This document shows, piece by piece, positions 46,265 through 61,735 of a stretch of 64,000 nt of DNA (positions are counted from its first letter, which is position 1; the number at the start of each line of letters is the position of its first letter). Both the position numbers and the translations under genes were made by a program. The notes below the pieces were generated by a model. It saw nothing but the letters and a program-made list of their open reading frames with translations, ran no database searches and was not told the origin of the DNA. This DNA is from Neoechinorhynchus agilis. Taxonomy: Eukaryota; Acanthocephala. Where the stretch lies: positions 5,084,001 to 5,148,000 of the forward strand of contig CM121343.1 in NCBI GenBank assembly GCA_051530055.1, read 5' to 3'.

Positions 46265-46450
46265 TCGGAGAGAATTATTGTTTAGAAGTCTTCAATCGCG
46301 GTAATTATTTATTAAAGACGTTCTGCGAACCTCACCGTGGGTTCATATCATCAGTTCTACAATACAAACCCGACGAGGTTCGCAGAATGTATTTTTAATC
46401 GAAAAGAAATCATTTACCGCGATTGAAGACTTTAAACAATAATTCCGAAT
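46265..46450. mobile_element. MITE, AATTATTGTTTAG family, full copy
   Basis: About 185 bp. Outer arms AGAATTATTGTTTAGAAGTC and its mirror ending AAACAATAATTCCGAAT; inner arms CTGCGAACCTCACCG and mirror. Sits between MCM3 and beta-TrCP. Confidence 0.85.
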
Positions 46451-46563
46451 ATTGAATTATACAAAATGGGCAATAATAATTGTAGAAAAAAAATGAACAT
46501 TGGTTTTTAGGCTCTAATCTATAAAGTGTTTAATATTTCTCTGTGACGCTAGGCAAGCAATGT

Positions 46564-49880
<3,317 letters not shown>

Positions 49881-50149
49881 CCTTATTCGTCTAAAATACA
49901 AGTGTGGAAATTCGACAGTGTGCCACCGCAAAAAAACCTCGATGGACACTGCAATTAGCTTACAAAAAATTCTTCCGGAAATCCAATCGGACAAACTCGT
50001 TAAATTTTTAACGTGCCATTTATAATTTTCAGTTTGTTCAATTTTAACAAATTTATTCGGTATATATGGGCAGCGGCATTTTTTAAACAAATTTTTAACT
50101 GGTATAAAATTAAAAAAACAAAAACAGTTCGAAAAACATCAACGCTACA

Positions 50150-50545
50150 GTTCTGGATCGGTCGAAAGGGCGGATGCAACGTTCCATTAGTGCACGGAGG
50201 AATGCTCCTGATCTTGGATCGTCTTAGTCTCTTCGACAATTGTTTGACCAAGTCCTGTGCCGCCATTGAGTCCTTTATTAAAATGGCATTTTAAGATAAA
50301 CCCACGTGCAATTGGTCGTTAAAATTAAATTGTTTCCAATCGATTTACTGGTAGTGCAAAACTCGTCAATCCATTTTTTGAACTTTTATCTGTAGAGCAT
50401 AATAAAGTACAAAACGTTCAATCACCACCGTCCGCAAAATCTTAGCTTCTCTCCTTCCTCGGCTGTCGCTATCACGCTAGCGGCATTGCTCGTTGTACTG
50501 CAAGCGGGATATTTTGTCGCAGGAATACACCTGTTCGTGTCGCCC
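50150..50545 (-). pseudogene. two retroelement C-terminal fragments
   Basis: 50150-50275 matches 42228-42370 (AAQDLVKQLSKRLRR on the minus strand). 50443-50545 gives NAASVIATAEEGEKL on the minus strand, matching 37.9 kb. Confidence 0.6.
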
Positions 50546-51012
50546 ATAAATAAAAGTTTAACTTGATTGACTATAATGTATGCACCGATACATTCTGTGT
50601 ATGGGATGGCATGTAAAGATGGTGACTATTATGTCAATCTCTCGACTTATCGATGATGATTACGTTCGATTATGAATACATTTGATCAATCATTGAAAAA
50701 TGGGTGATTCTTGGAAGTTGTCGGGCGTGACAAATGAATTTCTTCTTTAATAAACTCTGGTACAATACTTGGAAGTATTATTTAGGTCTTCACTCCGTAA
50801 ATAATATTTCTACCTCACATACCAACATAGATATAAACCGACTTTTCATCGTATTGATCGTCATTTCTCGCGACTTTTGAATAGACTACTTGCTTCTCAT
50901 TCGTTAACTTCCAAAGGTACAGAAGTCCTGGATTGAATCGTCTAAAAATTACACTTTATAGACTGTAAAGAAGTTGTTCATGGAGATACTTTGTTTGGGA
51001 ATATACAGATCA
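50546..51012. other. intergenic, no gene seen
   Basis: No frame or repeat recognised between the retroelement relic and the satellite. Confidence 0.4.
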
Positions 51013-52790
51013 ATTTATTAATTCCCTTTCACAATATTTCGTCCGTCTCGTCGAACTTCTTCAGGTCTACGAAATATTATGAAAGGAAATTAATCTCTAT
51101 TTTCTCAACGTTTTTTAAGTGTTAAAAATACAAGATATAACTATCGAAGATCGTCATTATTTTGAAATGATCTAAAAGCTCCTTTAATCGCACGCTGTTT
51201 GCAATTACCCATTTTGAAGACTTGATGAAGTCTGACAAGACGGACAAAATATTATGAAAGGAAATTAATCTTTATTTTCTCAACGTTTTTTAAGTGTTAA
51301 AAATACAAGATATAACTATCGAAGATCGCCATTATTTTAAAATGATCTAAAACCTCCTTAAATCGCACGCTGTTTACAATTACCCATTTTTAAGACTTGA
51401 AGAAGTCCGATGAGACGGACAAAATATTTTGAAAGGAAATTAATAAAACATCTATTTTCTCAACGTTTTTAAGTGTTAAAAATACAAGATATAACTATCG
51501 AAGATCGCCATTATTTTAAATTGATCTAAAACCTCCTTAAATCGCACGCTGTTTACAATTACCCATTTTTAAGACTTGAAGAAGTCCGATGAGACGGACA
51601 AAATATTATGAAAGGAAATTAATATTTTCCAATTAAGTAAAAATACAAGATATACTATCGAAGATCGTCATTATTTTGAAATGATCTAAAAGCTCCTTTA
51701 ATCGCACGCTGTTTGCAATTACCCATTTTGAAGACTTGATGAAGTCTGACAAGACGGACAAAATATTATGAAAGGAAATTAATCTTTATTTTCTCAACGT
51801 TTTTTAAGTGTTAAAAATACAAGATATAACTATCGAAGATCGCCATTATTTTAAATGATCTAAAACCTCCTTAAATCGCACGCTGTTTACAATTACCCAT
51901 TTTTAAGACTTGAAGAAGTCCGATGAGACGGACAAAATATTTTGAAAGGAAATTAATAAAACTGATGTCTATTTTCTCAACGTTTTTTAAGTGTTAAAAA
52001 TACAAGATATAACTATCGAAGATCGCCATTATTTTAAATTGATCTAAAACCTCCTTAAATCGCACGCTGTTTACAATTACCCATTTTTAAGACTTGAAGA
52101 AGTCCGATGAGACGGACAAAATATTATGAAAGGAAATTAATCTCTATTTTCTCAACGTTTTTTAAGTGTTAAAAATACAAGATATGACTATCGAAGATCG
52201 TCATTATTTTGAAATGATCTAAAAGCTCCTTTAATCGCACGCTGTTTGCAATTACCCATTTTGAAGACTTGATGAAGTCTGACAAGACGGACAAAATATT
52301 ATGAAAGGAAATTAATCTTTATTTTCTCAACGTTTTTTAAGTGTTAAAAATACAAGATATAACTATCGAAGATCGCCATTATTTTAAAATGATCTAAAAC
52401 CTCCTTAAATCGCACGCTGTTTACAATTACCCATTTTTAAGACTTGAAGAAGTCCGATGAGACGGACAAAATATTTTGAAAGGAAATTAATAAAACTGAT
52501 GTCTATTTTCTCAACGTTTTTTAAGTGTTAAAAATACAAGATATAACTATCGAAGATCGCCATTATTTTAAATTGATCTAAAACCTCCTTAAATCGCACG
52601 CTGTTTACAATTACCCATTTTTAAGACTTGAAGAAGTCCGATGAGATGGACAAAATATTTTGAAAGGAAATTAATAAAACTGATGTTTATTTTCTCAACG
52701 TTTTTTAAGTGTTAAAAATACAAGATATAACTATCGAAGATCGCCATTATTTTAAAATGATCTAAAACCTCCTTAAATCGCACACTGTTT
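51013..52790. repeat. satellite array, about 175-bp monomers in A-B-B order
   Basis: The landmark ACAAAATATT falls at 51244, 51419, 51598, 51758, 51932, 52116, 52291, 52466 and 52650. Monomers of type A carry GATGAAGTCTGACAAGACGG, type B carry GAAGAAGTCCGATGAGACGG; their order is A B B A B B A B B. The first block, 51013-51064, is the same monomer end inverted. No coding content. Confidence 0.93.
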
Positions 52791-54432
52791 GCAATGACAT
52801 TATCTCCAAATCATTGAATGGTGAAAGATACTTGCTACAATTGGTAGTTTTACATAAATTAAGAATTGAGTGTAAGTTCTTCGAAGCCGGGACGCTGAGA
52901 AATTTGCATATCATTCCGAAAATACCCCATCGACGTCTTATGATTAAAGGCAGCTTTTAGGGCGACGTCAGTTGCGACGAACGATTAGTTTTGCATCCAT
53001 TAAAATAGATCACAGCATCCATATATCGTAAATCATAAAGTGAGAAACCGATTCTCGCTTATCCATAGTGGGAAAATTGGATCACTATCGTTTCTAAGCG
53101 TCCAAATCCATTGTGCCATCGGTTTTGAACATTTTGTTTGCTTGATATCGGTAATTCTCAGAATGGAATATCGCTGCTATGTAATTAAAAAATAGGTTCA
53201 TTCGTTGAAAAACAACAAAAATGTCCTGTTTTCACAGCTTTCTGGCCTTACTTGGAGGTAACTTTATGTTCTAAGAATGTTGCACCACGCAAAATCTCAA
53301 CTAACAATCATTTTAACTATTTATTTAAAGGGCATCACCTACTTAGAGTGAAGATGGTCATTACGTTCAGCAACAAAATCGTTGAACGAAATCAGTACTA
53401 CATCCTATTTAATTTCATAATGGCCGTAGTCCAAAATTCATTTTGTTGCCTTCAATGTTCTTTTTTCCTAATGATTTATATCCATTTTTAACAGCAAATA
53501 CGACGGTAGAATTTACGTATATTTTATGGCATTTTAAAACATTTTAAAGCTGCGATTTCATTTTTTGTTTATTTTTATTCCTATCGTGCACAAATTATAT
53601 TTTTCACTTAAGAAACAAATACGACCATGGAAGGGTTTTAAGTATGATTTTATGCGGTTCCCAGACCATTGAATCAGCGGTGGGCTTTGTGCCCAAAAGG
53701 AGAAATTATCAGCCGTGAAAAAAGAACACAATTAAGCACAGAATAAAAGTTATCAGCTGGCCAGATTTCAAAAAAAGTTAATTTTTGGTGACAATGCTCT
53801 TAAAATTTTGATTATTGATTAGAGTCGCTAATCTGACGGGTAGAGTCGATATCTGTATAGAAGAATGGAATATTTTAAACTTTCAAACGGGGAGCACTGT
53901 GCAGCGCGGTAGCAATCTTCGAGCAGTCGCAAATTCGTGTTTATTGATCGCACCCGACTTACACGCCGGAGATAGGCGCCTGTAAAAACTGATTCAGGCC
54001 AATTCCGATGGTGATTTATCGATTGCGATCAACTGTGTGTTTGTTTCTCCGTTATTTTTTTGGGTGGTGCCATTTTAGTTAGACGCCCAAACGTTTAAAC
54101 CTTCGTCGAGAGGGAAATTCGGGAAAACGGGATACTGGCTTGGCTTCAATTGTACATTTCGGAGATCGAGTCCCCTTTTGCGTCAGAAATATTCCGATGA
54201 CGTAATCCAAAGAGTGGTGGGCGGTCAAAAGTTTCCGTTTGGACTGTATGCAAACACGCACACCACGTCCGTTGTCTGCACCACCACCAGCAGCAGCACG
54301 TAGCGTTGATGACGACACGAGACGACTACTTTGTGCGTGCGTGTGGATGTTGAATATTGGTAGTGTGCGTACGAAGCTGTATTCTTTGCTGACATTACAG
54401 ACGCATATTCTTGGGGCAAATCGGTTAAAGAG
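52791..54432. other. 5' flank of the catenin gene, no gene supported
   Basis: A 79-codon plus frame at 53252-53491 is Phe-rich and unrecognised. From about 54220 the sequence becomes GC-richer, as a promoter or 5' UTR might; long opposite-strand frames there are chance products. Confidence 0.45.
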
Positions 54433-57085
54433 ATGATCGGTGGTGATCGAACGCGAAACCCAATTGGCACAGGTAGCACCGTGGACTCTGATTTGCCGCC
54501 ACCGGGTGGTGTAGGCGATGACGATGGTCCATTTGAGCGTTGTTCGTTGCCCGATGGACACGAAACGCTTAATAGCTTCGAGAAGAACACCAATGCGAAT
54601 GTTTTTGGAGTTGTGACGAAACAGACTGAAGAGTCGGAGCGTATTGCGAAGGTCACTCGAGTTGAGACCACGATAGTCGTTCGGCGTCGTAAGAAGCATC
54701 TTTTCAGAACGAAAGAAGAATATACATCACCGGAATCCGCTTCGTCTCAATTCGGTGATCAAGCGATTGAACAGAGTGAAAAGATGATTGGTTTAAATAC
54801 TCCTGAGAACACGAAAGGTGAGAAAGTTCATTTGGGCGTTTTTTTGAAAAAGAATGCCAAACACTTTTAGCGAATAAGGAAGTGGATGACGTCATCGAGG
54901 GCGCTGATGACGAGGAAGGCATTGAACACACGCTTCAAACGTCATACGAAGGTCTTTTTACCTGTAAAGCGAATGAGGAGGATCATGTGTCCGGAAAAGC
55001 TTGTTGGCGTGATCCGGATCTTAATGAACTCGTTGAGTATCTAAATGATCCAGATGATGCGATAAAAGCAAACGCAGCCGCCTATCTTCAACATCTATCG
55101 TACAACAACGACGAAATTAAGGCTTCGATAAAATCCGCAGGCGGAGTGTTAAGTACCGTCCTTTTGCTCAGACACGACAATCCAGTTATCCAGAGGAATG
55201 CCTGTGGTGTCCTTCTTAATCTTTGTCATGGACTTCAAAATGAATCTAACAAACTTGAAGTGTATAAAGTCGGTGGAATTGAAGCACTTTCAAATTTAGT
55301 TGGGTATTCGGCTTACGAGGATATTAGAGAAACTGCTGCTGCAGTACTCTGGAATATATCTTCATCATCGTTACCTGAAATCAAAATGACAATCTTAGAT
55401 AGCGACTGTCTTAATATACTCGTCCGAACAATAGTAATTCCGTATTCTGGGTGGCATCGGGATGCTAGTAGACGTCTTAATCCTCAAGGAATTTTCCCGT
55501 GTTTATTCAAGAATGCAACTGGTATTTTACGGAATTGTAGTGCCGCTACAACGGATGGTCGTTACCGAGTAAGGTCTTGCTATGGTCTATTACCATCACT
55601 AGTCCATGCCGTTCAATCTGCGTTGTGCAGTCGCAACGAAGTGAACAGCAAGTGCATTGAGAATTGCATTTGCATTCTTAGAAATCTGTCTTACAGGATA
55701 TGCGATCGAGGTTCCCAATGCTATCAACGATCGGGCACCATAACTAGTGCTGACTCATCATCAAGGTCTTCTACGCTGACCGGAAGTGGTGGAACTATTG
55801 GCGGTGAAGGATTCTTCATGAATGGATCAGCTGAATTTCAAGAGCACCAATCCGCCGATTTTTTACGTCATCAGCTTTATCAACTCCTGCCAGCTCTCGT
55901 GACGCTCATTCGAATCAGTACTAACGAGGTCACTGTAGAATCGATTGCCGGAATATTTCAAAACCTTACAAGCTTATCCCAAGATAAACACTCATGGAAC
56001 CAACGCTTCAGATCAGAAATAAGGAAAGCAAAAGGGATTCACGCTCTTATCGAACTTCTGAAGCTTGACAAATGCGATAGGGTTGTTAGTACTGCAGCCG
56101 GAGCTCTTAGGAACCTTGCTATCGACGACGAACGAAATAGAGATATAATTGCCGAATTCGGACTCAAGGATTTGATACTTATTTTAGCGCATGAGTTCTT
56201 TATTGGGCGCAATCTGCAGATTAAAGAACTGATGTCTTACCCGATCCTTTCATTAGATACTCGCTGAATGCGGAATGGTTCACACAGAATACAATTGCGT
56301 TGTCAATTTCAGCACTCAATGAACTCGTCAAATCCAACGAATTTATTGCTAGAAATACTGCGGAATTGGGTCTTGTGGATCGCCTTCTCGGAATGTTAAG
56401 ATCGCCTCACCTTTATTCGATTAAGCTCCTTTCTAGTTGTGCCCATTTGCTTAACACAATGTGGCGGCACAAACAACTTCATGAGCTTTACAAAAAGATG
56501 GGATACTCTAGTAGCGATTTTACATCCCACCAAAAATTGCTTTATCATCTTGCCAGCTCATCGACCGGAGTACCCATGTCAGGGGCGAGCACATCGTGTC
56601 TTATGACATCATCGTACTTTCAGGCAGTTCCGCCGGATAATCACATGAGACAAAGGCGGAGACCTGACGTGAGTGAATGGTCATCCACGTGGAGTGGAGT
56701 TGCTTTACCTGGCAGTTGGAAAAGCGACAACCTCTCTAGCAATTGTGGAACATCCACCCGAGTATCTTCAGGGAGCAATCCCTTTAAAACCCGAGATGAA
56801 CTTTATCTCCAATCACAATCACTTGCCACCCTATACACGGTTGATGCTGACGCCGGCGATATGATTTCAGGGACGAATCCGCCACTCGTATCATCCAACG
56901 TGCTTAATCAAACAAATTTTAAAGAAAATGATGGTAGCAATAGTGCCTTCCCACTATACGCCACCGTTCGAAAAACAAAAAGACAAAACAGCCAGCCAGA
57001 ATCCAGTTTGCTTCGCCGAAATCACAAAGATAGCACCGGCGCAATTACTAGTGGCATCGACGACCCCGATTCATCGTGGGTTTAA
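54433..57085 (+). CDS. CTNND: p120/delta-catenin family armadillo protein
   Basis: Exons 54433-54817, 54871-about 56177, about 56231-57085; about 848 residues. The first in-frame ATG after an upstream stop is 54433. Acidic N-terminus, then armadillo repeats: DLNELVEYLNDPDDAIKANA, AAYLQHLSYNNDEIKASI, VLLLRHDNPVIQRNACGVLL, ETAAAVLWNISSSS, KNATGILRNCSAAT, IENCICILRNLSY, STAAGALRNLAIDD. A Ser/Gly-rich insert sits between repeats, as in p120. It ends in DSSWV, close to the DSWV PDZ ligand of delta-catenin, ARVCF and p0071. Family members bind the cadherin juxtamembrane tail. Intron 1 is GT-AG (53 nt). The second frame change, at 56178-56230 or 56193-56230, has no GT-AG solution and lies at a 9-bp hairpin. 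Confidence 0.9.
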
Positions 57086-58583
57086 TTGTCATACTTTCAC
57101 CAGTGAAGAAATGATGTTGTGCCATTCTCCAGATTGAGTGTAGAAATATATAATACTTAGTAGTTCTATAATGTCCGCGTTGTTGTTCCTTGTACGCAGA
57201 GGACTCTTGTTTGTAATTTTCAACGTTTTATATGCTTCTATTAGGGTCACCAGAGAAACGAGAGTGTACAATGATCCTTAAGCTAAATAACTTAATTATA
57301 GTGATACATTTGTTTTAAACGTCTTTCTCTGTATTTTAGATATTTCACCGAATGATCGTTGCGTTCACGACCTCAAAAAATTGTGTGAGCGATACTTTAA
57401 GATTTAAATTTCGCTAATCTGTTCAACTTCAAGTATCCTGCTGCTTCTTATATTATCATAGACAAAAACGGTGTCCGTGAATGGAGTTCATTGCAGAATA
57501 TCTTTTGGGTGTTTCACGCAAAAACTCGTCTGTCTTTTGGAACATTTCGCTGCTGTATAAACGTGTCTTACCGGATAGATGTTCCAAAGTACTCGGTTAT
57601 TCACCTTGCTAAAAAAGCAAAGTACACATCCTCTACGGCTTTGAATCTATAAATCAATTCGAAAAGTTAGGAGCAAAGGCTCTTAGCTCTACTACCATGA
57701 ATGATTCCCAGCTTTAATCTCATTGAACCCCAAAGCCATCCGCAATTCTAGCGTTTTCGTATAACTGGAAACATTTACCCGAAATCCATGAACGACACTG
57801 CGCCAATGCATGTGAAATGTTTATAACACAATTGAAAAATTCAAACCAAAGCTTTACTTTCTCAAATGCTTAACGCATCGATTTTTTGTAGATAAATTGC
57901 AAATTCATGAACCGGAAACTCATCTCTCGTGATACCCTATAACCGGTGTAATGTTCTCATTATAAAACGTAGCTGCCGTAATTGCACTAATAATGATTTA
58001 AGGAATTCTTGAAATGCGCCAGGTATAAAGTACTTCGATACTGTTTGAAAATCTTATCTATTAACGCGTAATTATATCTTCCAGTTTAAGACTGTAATAT
58101 TGAGATCAAACTCGTCCAGTCTATCGCTTTTAAAATGAGTTGGCTGCAAAACTTGGGTTGTAACTTGTGACGTAGTAAAGTGCCAAAGCACCAGAAATTG
58201 AAATCCTTCGTCGTCTTCATCGTTTCTACTTCCTTTTTAAGCATCCACTTCTGCGTCAATGATTGAAAAAACTAAACGACTATTCTATTTCGTTTAATTT
58301 CCATTCGAAATCTGTACAACTGTTTGATTGAAATCGGTTTCCTTCAACAGTAATGATCAAATTTATGAAATAGACCAATTACTACTGAGGCTGTAAAACA
58401 CTAATAGTTTATTTGTTGCCGTAATTCTTTTTAGTCGTATCTTAGCCTTTGCTTTTAAGATGCATTATTTCCTCACATTTCGAAGCTCTAATATTTATGC
58501 CAAAGTACAAAAACGATCCTTATTCGACAAAAAATGATTCACGCGGTGGTAATTTGTTATTCTTTAACCAACTATTTTCAAGT
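57086..58583. other. 3' flank of the catenin gene, no gene seen
   Basis: AT-rich, no frame supported. Confidence 0.5.
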
Positions 58584-59707
58584 AGAGAAAATCTCACATT
58601 TCAAAAGCATTTAACGATTAAATAGAATCACGAACGTGAGATGTTGAAGAGTAATTAAATGGTAAAATTTAATAGCGTAATGAAATTTCAGTGCATAATA
58701 TTTTCACTGGATGATATTAAAGGAAGGAAATTCCTATAATTTTCAATTAGAGAAAATCTCACGTTTTAACGGATTAGCGATTAAATAGAATCACGAACGT
58801 GAGATGTTGAAGAGTAATTAAATGGTAAAATTTAATAGCGTAATGAAATTTCAGTGCATAATATTTTCACTGGATGATATTAAAGGAAGGAAATTCCTAT
58901 AATTTTCAATTAGAGAAAATCTCACGTTTTAACGGCTAAATAGAATCACGAACGTGAGATATTGACGAGTAATTAAATAATAAAATTTAATAGCGTAATG
59001 AAATTTAAGTGCATAATATTTTCACTGGATGATATTAAAGGTAGGAAATTCCTATAATTTTCAATTAGAGAAAATCTCACGTTTTAACGGCATTTAGCGA
59101 TTAAATAGAATCACGAACGTGAGATATTGAAGAGTAATTAAATGGTAAAATTTAATAGCGTAATGAAATTTCAGTGCATAATATTTTCACTGGATGATAT
59201 TAAAGGAAGGAAATTCCTATAATTTTCAATTAGAGAAAATCTCACGTTTTAACGGCATTTAGCGATTAAATAGAATCACGAACGTGAGATGTTGAAGAGT
59301 AATTAAATGGTAAAATTTAATAGCGTAATGAAATTTCAGTGTATAATATTTTCACTGGATGATATTAAAGGAAGGAAATTCCTATAATTTTCAATTAGAG
59401 AAAATCTCACATTTTAACGGCATTTAGCGATTAAATAGAATCACGAACGTGAGATGTTGAAGAGTAATTAAATGGTAAAATTTAATAGCGTAATGAGATT
59501 TAAGTGCATAATATTTTCACTGGTGATATTAAAGGAAGGAAATTCCTATAATTTTCAATTAGAGAAAATCTCACATTTTAACGGCATTTAGCGATTAAAT
59601 AGAATAACGAACGTGAGATGTTGAAGAGTAATTAAATGGTAAATTTAATGGCGTAATGAAATTTCAGTGCATAATATTTTCATTGGATGATATTAAAGGA
59701 AGGAGAT
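58584..59707. repeat. satellite array, about 165-bp unit, 7 copies
   Basis: AGAGAAAATCTCAC recurs at 58584, 58749, 58912, 59067, 59232, 59397 and 59561. Each unit pairs AATCTCACGTT with AACGTGAGAT about 30 bp on, so each can form a hairpin. Copies differ by few substitutions and small deletions. Confidence 0.93.
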
Positions 59708-61735
59708 TTGTTAGAAGATTCATACTTTTGTTGCCGACACGCACAATAAAACTTCAGTATAATGAAGTGCGGCATAACGTCTAGGAATCATAAATGACTA
59801 TCGAGTTTCCTGACCCGCATTCGTCGTGCTAATATTTTAGTTAATATAATGTCGTTCATTGTTTTTCCTTGCTAGGCGATGTCATTAATATTTTTAGCTA
59901 TCGTTAACATACGAACGAGCTCGTTAAAATTAAAAGCTGTTCGAAACATTTGGACTACGGTTTAGTAGGCTGAAAATCCCATCTATACTTTAATGCGTGG
60001 CAGCGAGTCATCCCTCGTCTGTCCGGCTGTTAGAAGAAGGTATTTGACAGTTTCCCCCTCCTCTGCATATAGTAGCGTACGAATGTCGTTGACTGCCCAT
60101 ACGACAGGCGGAAAGGGACTAGATATCAAATGTCATCATATTCTTGATATATTCGTGTGTGTGTGTGGATAGGTTGATCCGTCACGATCCGATATTTATC
60201 ACGGCGCCGCAGAATGCCTAGCACAAAATCACTGTGCACATCTTCTTGCCCATCTCTTTTTTACTATCTAAATCCACCGAGAACTTGACGTTATCAGGGA
60301 TTTTAAGGCAGCATAGCATTGATCCACATCGCATGCTCATCGCAAGCATTACCAAATCCTGACAGTGACAGACATTATTTCCCACCCCGACCTTTATTAT
60401 TTATTGTCTTATCCGAGACATTTAATGAAAGAGAAGCGATTATACCACACTCCCACACAACGGCAGCGGTGGCGCGGAAATTGAACCCATGTAGCGCTCC
60501 CACGCACACCAACCCACCGCCGCTCTAATAATCGTCATGCACGGTACCACCGCTGCTCTAAAGGCTACACATACAAATCGCAAAGTGTAGATGGAGCAGG
60601 AGGCGGATGCACGCGCGCACGCGCGCGCGGTGCTTGTGGGTGGGGGTTGCACACTGTTTTGCGTTTATAAGCCACTTATTCTGAGGTCGCAGCCATTTGA
60701 GTTTCATCCGCCCGTCCCTAGGGATAACTTTGATACTTTTTTGTTGAAAATTATGCTGCAGTAAACAAAAGAAGACGCCCATTTTAAGGCATCGATAAGG
60801 AGAAGTTCTCTATCAGGGAAATCCATACCTTTTTTGTTTTGGTACGAATGCCAAACACTCCCATGTGCCGTTTTTCCATTTGCACACATCCCCGTTGTTG
60901 AAATAGAAGATTTTCTTAAAGAGTCGGCAAAAGTATTCGTTCGTACCTTCAAATCCGAGTAATGAAGTCTCTTTCCTTTAGTGGCCACTAACTTTATAAG
61001 TGGTTCTCTATGGGGAAATTTGTTCGAAACGCATAACCCTCAAATACTTGACTTCCTTCAAAGAAAATCTTTTCCCTGTGAAAGCTTCTCGGTAGACAAC
61101 GTTGACATCCAGTGTGATCCGAGATGATACTCTCTCTCTCTTTAAATCAGCTAGATCATAATGCTTTTATCTCTCTCTCTTGCGTATCGATTTTCCTCCT
61201 ATATGCAATCAGAACGCTATATCTTGAGAACAAATGAGTGGTAAATACCATGATATGGATATTGCTTCTACGATAACTGAACCCGCGTCGAATAGGCATG
61301 CATTGGTAGAAATGTGCTTTGAAGGGAAACAACCTTTTTTTGTAATTCATACATCTGAAGGAAACATTAACCGTGCTGTTTATAAAGCTAAATTAGTCTT
61401 TTTTTCTAAGATTAGATTTATAATCAAAAACCACATCGTTCACTGGCTGGAATTCGTAGGGTTTTTCAGCGCGAATTAACGCATTGCACTGAAATAAAAA
61501 TTGCGTTCTCAGTCAACCACATTGTTCAAAGTCGTTGAGTTTTGATGCTTTTCAAAAATTGAACTAAAACCTTGTCTTTGCTGCGTTTGCACTATTAGTG
61601 CCATTTTGGTTTGCCTTCTGTGGCTGGTAAGATGAAGTGTCGTTTACATCGCAAAGTACTCGCATTTAGATTTAAGATGCCATAACATCATCAGGTTTGA
61701 CGAACTCCTTTTTCTACTACAAGCATACAAGAGAT
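59708..61735. other. intergenic upstream of srGAP
   Basis: No gene supported. Holds an alternating purine-pyrimidine CG/CA run (60608-60629) and CT repeats near 61128-61178. The 81-codon plus frame at 61234-61479 is unrecognised and not joined to srGAP. Confidence 0.45.

Noticed and set aside
54079-54699. 206- and 148-codon minus-strand frames
   Set aside because: They oppose the catenin exon and its GC-rich leader; composition is that of an antisense shadow.
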